This document shows positions 1 to 2,671 of a stretch of 5,525 nucleotides of DNA, piece by piece (positions within the stretch are counted from its first letter, which is position 1; every line of letters begins with the position of its first letter). The stretch comes from Phycisphaeraceae bacterium. Its GTDB lineage: Bacteria; Planctomycetota; Phycisphaerae; Phycisphaerales; Phycisphaeraceae. A program made the translations under genes and the position numbers. The DNA lies in NCBI GenBank assembly GCA_007119405.1, contig SKPT01000643.1:1-5525 (forward strand), given 5' to 3'. A model generated the notes under the pieces. The model had not been told where the DNA came from and made no database searches. It was given only the letters and a program-made list of their open reading frames with translations.

Positions 1-907
1 CCCCGCCACGCCCGCCACGCCCGCCCCCTCCGCCCCACCCATCACCGCCCATGACGGCGAGCTCACCGAGCAGGAGATCGACTACCTCTTCGACCTCAAC
101 GGCTACCACATCATCAAGAACGCGCTGACGCCCGAGCAGCTCGCCGCGATTAACGCCTACGTCGACGAACATGACGACGGCACGCTCGAGCCCGGCCAGT
201 GGCTCGGCGACGTGGAGGTGCACACCTACGGCTCGCAGGACGGGATCAACTTCCAGAACATCCTCGAAGGCGGGGCCGTCTTCGAGGAGCTCATCGACCA
301 CCCGGCCTGGGTCGACCGTGTGCGGCGCTACATCGAGGTCGGCGACCACCACCTGCGCATCGACGAGTGCTTCCTCAACGTCCGCCGACGCGGCGGGTAC
401 ATCGGCATCCACAGCGGCGGGCACAACCGCCGCTTCACCGGCCTGTTCCGCTGGCACACCGGCGGCTGGGCCGTGGGGCAGATCAACGTCCTCATGGCCC
501 TGACCGACATCGGCCCCGGCGACGGGTGCACCACCATCGTCCCGGGTAGCCACAAGAGCCACGAGAAGCACCCGTTCATGGAGAAGAACGCCGACTTCTT
601 CCACAAGCATGGCGGCGACGCGCTGGCGATGCGCGAGGTGCACATGAACGCCGGCGACGTGCTCATGTTCTCCGACGGGACGTGCCACGGCTCGATCGCG
701 CGGACCAACCCGGGTGAGCGGCGGGTGCTCATCTATCGCTACGCCCCGCAACTGCTGGCGTCGCGCTACCAGTACCTGCCCAGCGAGGAGCTGATGGCCA
801 GGCTCACGCCGGCGCGCCGGCAGATCGTCATGCCCGTGCCCCCGCGCATGCGCCCCGGGCGCACGCTCGAGGCGGGGGCGTATGAGAAGCTGATGAGGCC
901 GGGGTGA
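1..907 (+). CDS. Phytanoyl-CoA dioxygenase (PhyH) family protein, 5' end outside window
   Basis: This is a PhyH-type member of the cupin-fold Fe(II)/2-oxoglutarate oxygenase superfamily. Such enzymes are cytosolic and oxidise small substrates, and the substrate here cannot be told. The frame is open from base 2 to the TGA at 905-907 (301 codons) with no in-frame ATG. A GTG at 212 would remove the usual N-terminal PhyH region (LTEQEIDYLFDLNGYHIIKNA, about residues 22-42 of the visible part), so the real start lies upstream of the window. The first 13 residues are a Pro/Ala/Thr linker encoded by a 9-bp repeat. Visible core: IGIHSGGHN (His at residue 137), then ALTDIGPGDG and VPGSHKSHEKHP, typical of the family. 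Next come GDVLMFSDGTCHGS with the distal His at residue 229, and ERRVLIYRYAP, which holds the likely 2-oxoglutarate-binding Arg. The position of the usual metal-binding Asp/Glu (H-x-D/E) is Gly139. The family call is firm; catalytic activity is not established. Confidence 0.9.
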   Translation, partial: PATPATPAPSAPPITAHDGELTEQEIDYLFDLNGYHIIKNALTPEQLAAINAYVDEHDDGTLEPGQWLGDVEVHTYGSQDGINFQNILEGGAVFEELIDHPAWVDRVRRYIEVGDHHLRIDECFLNVRRRGGYIGIHSGGHNRRFTGLFRWHTGGWAVGQINVLMALTDIGPGDGCTTIVPGSHKSHEKHPFMEKNADFFHKHGGDALAMREVHMNAGDVLMFSDGTCHGSIARTNPGERRVLIYRYAPQLLASRYQYLPSEELMARLTPARRQIVMPVPPRMRPGRTLEAGAYEKLMRPG

Positions 908-927
908 GGCATGTCCTGATCGGGTGC

Positions 928-950
928 CGCTGGCGGCTTGTCCGCCGGTG
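928..950. terminator. Stem-loop between convergent genes, possible bidirectional terminator
   Basis: A 9-bp stem (928-936 with 942-950, two G-T pairs) with a 5-base loop CTTGT lies in the 62-base gap between the PhyH stop and the stop of the minus-strand zinc-ribbon gene. Its place between two convergent genes suits a terminator. Neither side carries a T-run, so it is not a classical intrinsic terminator. It could equally be a chance hairpin in GC-rich DNA. Confidence 0.35.
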
Positions 951-969
951 CCTCGGCGAACGGGTGCGG

Positions 970-1407
970 TCAGCGGCGATCGTCGTCGTCGGGATCGGTG
1001 GCGGGGTCGGAGGCGGGCCACCAGTCGTCGCCGCCGTAGATGGGTGGGATGTCGAAGCTGTCAAGGTCGTCGAAGAGGTCGTCGAGGGCGGCGGTGTCGT
1101 CCCAGGGCTCGGCGAAGATCCCGTCGTCCTCGTCGAGTTCGTCGAGCTCGTCGTCGTCGAACATGGGTTGGCCGTCGGGCCCGCGGTAGTCGGGGTCGGT
1201 GGGGAAGATGTCGAAGCCGAAGCCCCGGCCGGTGCAGCCCTCGGTGGGGCAGGACCAGAAGCCCTCGCGTCGGCCGCCGACCAGCTCCTCGCGCCAGTGC
1301 ATGAGGTAGCTCTCATACTCCTGCCGGCAGTGGAGGCAGAAGACCTCGGTGGGGATGTCCGGCGGCCGGAAGGGGTCGGTCTCGGGATTGGGCTGGTGGG
1401 CTTTCAT
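970..1407 (-). CDS. Small zinc-ribbon-like protein with acidic tail, function unknown
   Basis: The product is 145 residues starting MKAHQPNPET; I do not recognise a named family. Residues 21-60 hold a CLHC pair (C24, C27) and a CPTEGC pair (C53, C58), spaced like a zinc ribbon. Between them is an aromatic and charged stretch (YESYLMHWREELVGGRREGF). RGFGFDIFPTDPDY follows and looks like a conserved core. From residue 84 the chain is strongly acidic, with 27 Asp/Glu in the last 62 residues, and is probably disordered. No signal peptide or membrane segment is seen, so it should be cytosolic. The frame stays open upstream to 1593, but that part is low-complexity Pro/Arg. The ATG at 1407 is preferred because the domain starts just after it and a promoter-like sequence at 1457-1485 lies inside the longer frame. 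No clear Shine-Dalgarno precedes it. A metal-binding or nucleic-acid-linked role is only inference. Confidence 0.8.
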   Translation of the reverse strand: MKAHQPNPETDPFRPPDIPTEVFCLHCRQEYESYLMHWREELVGGRREGFWSCPTEGCTGRGFGFDIFPTDPDYRGPDGQPMFDDDELDELDEDDGIFAEPWDDTAALDDLFDDLDSFDIPPIYGGDDWWPASDPATDPDDDDRR

Positions 1408-1456
1408 GGCGCGTACAGGATGCACCGGATTGGCGGCCGGGGCAAGTGTGCGCGCG

Positions 1457-1485
1457 ATTGTAGTCCGCGGTTGGGCCGGGCTCAA
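1457..1485 (-). promoter_or_regulatory. Sigma-70-like promoter of the zinc-ribbon gene
   Basis: Read on the minus strand, TTGAGC (1485-1480, 4 of 6 to TTGACA) is followed after exactly 17 bases by TACAAT (1462-1457, 5 of 6 to TATAAT). Transcription would start near 1450 and leave a 5' leader of about 43 bases before the ATG at 1407. In such GC-rich surroundings an AT-rich -10 hexamer at ideal spacing is unlikely to be chance, but it rests on sequence alone. Confidence 0.6.
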
Positions 1486-1613
1486 TGGGTGGGCCGGTTC
1501 CCGCCGGGGGCGCGGAGAGCGAGGAGGGGGGCGTGAGGCAATCCCGCCCGTCGCTCGCCCGGCTGGCGCGGGCGCGCTCAGGTCGGGCGTCACCGCGTTT
1601 GACGTGGGGCTAC

Positions 1614-1647
1614 GGGTGTGTCCGGAAAATGGGTGTGTCCGGAAACG
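1614..1647. repeat. 17-bp tandem duplication abutting the hairpin repeat
   Basis: GGGTGTGTCCGGAAA occurs twice, at 1614-1628 and 1631-1645, a period of 17 bases, with only the two trailing bases of each unit differing. The second unit touches the first base of the 112-bp repeat, whose end GGGTGCC begins much like the unit itself (GGGTG). It may be part of a longer interspersed element or a slippage product; no function is assigned. Confidence 0.8.
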
Positions 1648-1758
1648 GGTGCCATTGACAAGCGGAGTCCGCGGAGCTTGTCAGTGTGAGGTGGCGTGAC
1701 GGGCACGAGTAGCCTAGCCGCACTGACAAGGCCGGGGACGGCCTTGTCAGTGGCACCC
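1647..1758 (+). repeat. Paired-hairpin interspersed repeat, copy 1 (REPIN/MITE-like)
   Basis: This 112-bp element is bounded by 16-bp inverted ends (1647-1662 against 1743-1758, one mismatch) that start GGGTGCC and finish GGCACCC. Inside are two stem-loops. The first (1653-1686) has an 11-bp stem with one G-T pair and a 12-base loop. The second (1721-1752) has a perfect 14-bp stem closed by a GGGA tetraloop. Both stems share the TGACAAG/CTTGTCA core. The first 52 bases and last 36 bases match copy 2 at 2481-2591, with two mismatches in the left block and none in the right, while the middle 24 bases (1699-1722) have diverged. It has no coding capacity of its own. The layout resembles REPIN pairs or small non-autonomous elements moved by a distant transposase; that link is inference. 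Confidence 0.85.
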
Positions 1759-1813
1759 GGCACGATCACCCCGAGCGAGTTGGCATCCCACGCGGAGCAA
1801 CGCACACCCACGC

Positions 1814-1832
1814 CACCCGGGGGCCCCGGGTG
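1814..1832 (-). terminator. GC stem-loop directly after the membrane-protein stop
   Basis: CACCCGG (1814-1820) pairs with CCGGGTG (1826-1832) around a GC-rich 5-base loop. It starts two bases past the stop of the minus-strand membrane-protein gene. No T-run follows on the minus strand, so intrinsic termination is unproven and the position is the main argument. Confidence 0.35.
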
Positions 1833-1834
1833 CG

Positions 1835-2431
1835 TCACAGGCCGAAGATCCGGTACCGTCCCATCCGGTAGGTTCCGTGGACGCTCAGTAGCACGAGAGC
1901 GATGATCGCGGTTCCGCCCAGGATGAGGAGAACCGTGGCGGCCTTGTGAATCATGGACTGATGCTTGAGCGTGCGAAGGCCGATGGCGATCCCGATGGCG
2001 TTGAGCAGGAACGGGGTCAACTCGCCGAGTATCGAGATGAGGGGTCCGCCAGGACGAGCCTTGGTCAGGAAAAGTGGCGCCACGAGCACGCTATACGCCA
2101 AGGCTGCTGATAGCCATGCGATCGGTCGGTTGGTGAAAAACCCTCCCTTGGCGGCTCGCCCGCCGATACCGGGACGCTCGCGCAGCCCTCGACGCCACGT
2201 CCACGCCGCCGCCCCGGCCACACAGGCGAGCCCGAAGCTGGGCGCGAGGGTATAAACGAAGGGGATGAGAAATGCGTTGAACTGACCGACGATCAGGTAC
2301 CCGAGCACCTGGAAACCGACGGCCGACGCCAGGGCGCCAACGGGGATGGCCAGCCAGAGGGGGCGCACGGTCGCGCAGATGACCCCGGAGGTCAGCAACG
2401 CCACGACGACGAAGGTGATGGGGTCGTCCAT
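1835..2431 (-). CDS. Six-helix integral membrane protein, function unknown
   Basis: The product is 198 residues starting MDDPITFVVV. Six hydrophobic segments are visible at about residues 5-22, 25-49, 52-78, 103-123, 131-152 and 163-184. The basic loops at 79-102 and 153-162 suggest they face the cytoplasm, which would put both ends outside; this is inference from the positive-inside rule. The tail HGTYRMGRYRIFGL is basic and aromatic. No signal peptide separate from the first helix and no catalytic or transporter motif is recognised. The frame opens upstream to 2611, but that extension is the translated hairpin repeat. The ATG at 2431 is chosen because AGGGA lies 7 bases before it and the first helix follows at once. 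It lies downstream of ileS in the same direction but is separated by about 240 bases of hairpins. It is not LspA, the frequent ileS partner, since the LspA Asp motifs and four-helix plan are absent. Confidence 0.75.
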   Translation of the reverse strand: MDDPITFVVVALLTSGVICATVRPLWLAIPVGALASAVGFQVLGYLIVGQFNAFLIPFVYTLAPSFGLACVAGAAAWTWRRGLRERPGIGGRAAKGGFFTNRPIAWLSAALAYSVLVAPLFLTKARPGGPLISILGELTPFLLNAIGIAIGLRTLKHQSMIHKAATVLLILGGTAIIALVLLSVHGTYRMGRYRIFGL

Positions 2432-2438
2432 CGTGCAG

Positions 2439-2443
2439 TCCCT
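2439..2443 (-). promoter_or_regulatory. Ribosome binding site that decides the membrane-protein start
   Basis: On the minus strand AGGGA ends 7 bases before the ATG at 2431. It is the clearest Shine-Dalgarno-like site in the window and argues for this start over the upstream opening in the repeat. Confidence 0.5.
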
Positions 2444-2456
2444 GGCTCGGACACCA

Positions 2457-2479
2457 GCGGCCGGCCTCCGCCCGGCCGC
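2457..2479. other. Perfect GC hairpin upstream of the membrane-protein gene
   Basis: GCGGCCGG (2457-2464) pairs perfectly with CCGGCCGC (2472-2479) around the 7-base loop CCTCCGC. It ends one base before the second hairpin repeat and starts 26 bases ahead of the membrane-protein start codon, so it would lie in that gene's leader. It may shape the leader, stop read-through from ileS, or have no role. Confidence 0.5.
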
Positions 2480-2480
2480 G

Positions 2481-2591
2481 GGGTGCCACTGACAAGCGGA
2501 GTCCGCGGAGGTTGTCAGTGTGAGGTGGCGTGGCGGCATCACTGGCCGTACCGCGCTGACAAGGCCGGGGACGGCCTTGTCAGTGGCACCC
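2481..2591 (+). repeat. Paired-hairpin interspersed repeat, copy 2 (REPIN/MITE-like)
   Basis: This 111-bp copy lies in the same orientation as copy 1, with perfect 16-bp inverted ends (2481-2496 against 2576-2591). The first stem-loop (2487-2520) has one internal G-G mismatch. The second (2554-2585) keeps a 14-bp stem with a GGGA loop; an A-to-G change at 2555 turns an A-T pair into G-T and preserves pairing. The middle 23 bases (2533-2555) differ from copy 1. No target-site duplication is evident beside either copy. Together the two copies bracket the membrane-protein gene. Confidence 0.85.
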
Positions 2592-2608
2592 GCTACGTGT
2601 GACGGCGG

Positions 2609-2636
2609 CACGGCTTGCCCTTCGGGTCAAGCCGTG
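2609..2636 (-). terminator. Stem-loop after ileS, terminator-like or third repeat family
   Basis: CACGGCTTG (2609-2617) pairs with CAAGCCGTG (2628-2636). An inner CCC/GGG pairing with one bulged T leaves a TTC loop. It lies about 36 bases past the ileS stop and could end that transcript, but no T-run follows on the minus strand. Its right arm runs into GTGGCACCC (2634-2642), the same 9 bases that end both copies of the 111-bp repeat, so it may be a related repeat family. A weaker 6-bp hairpin (2646-2651 with 2660-2665) sits between it and the stop. Confidence 0.45.
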
Positions 2637-2671
2637 GCACCCGACATTCAAGGCCCGTTGTTGAATCCGTG

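Larger units (their letters stand above)
1408..1834. other. Gene-free spacer carrying a promoter and repeats
   Basis: This 427-base stretch has no convincing gene. It holds a promoter-like sequence for the zinc-ribbon gene (1457-1485), a G-rich stretch around 1500-1550 with no recognised element, a 17-bp tandem duplication (1614-1647), the first copy of the paired-hairpin repeat (1647-1758) and a stem-loop just after the membrane-protein stop (1814-1832). An 82-codon minus-strand frame at 1590-1838, opened by GTG, runs through the repeat and is taken as chance coding. Confidence 0.7.

Noticed and set aside
828..1316. 162-codon minus-strand frame overlapping both the PhyH end and the zinc-ribbon gene
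   Set aside because: Thr/Ser/Pro-rich shadow of two real genes in another frame.
1408..1593. 62-codon N-terminal extension of the zinc-ribbon protein
   Set aside because: Low-complexity Pro/Arg/Ala residues, and the promoter lies within it.
1590..1838. 82-codon minus-strand frame opening with GTG and overlapping the membrane-protein stop by four bases
   Set aside because: Most of it is the translated hairpin repeat and the 17-bp duplication; the product has no domain character, and the GTGA overlap alone is weak.
1835..2431. Membrane protein as LspA (signal peptidase II), which often follows ileS
   Set aside because: Six helices rather than four, 198 residues, and none of the catalytic Asp motifs of LspA.
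1647..2591. The two repeats as a CRISPR array
   Set aside because: Only two copies 834 bases apart with a gene between them and strong internal symmetry; there is no repeat-spacer rhythm and no cas gene.
2432..2611. 60-codon N-terminal extension of the membrane protein
   Set aside because: It translates repeat copy 2 and the GC hairpin; the ATG at 2431 has a ribosome site and begins the first helix.
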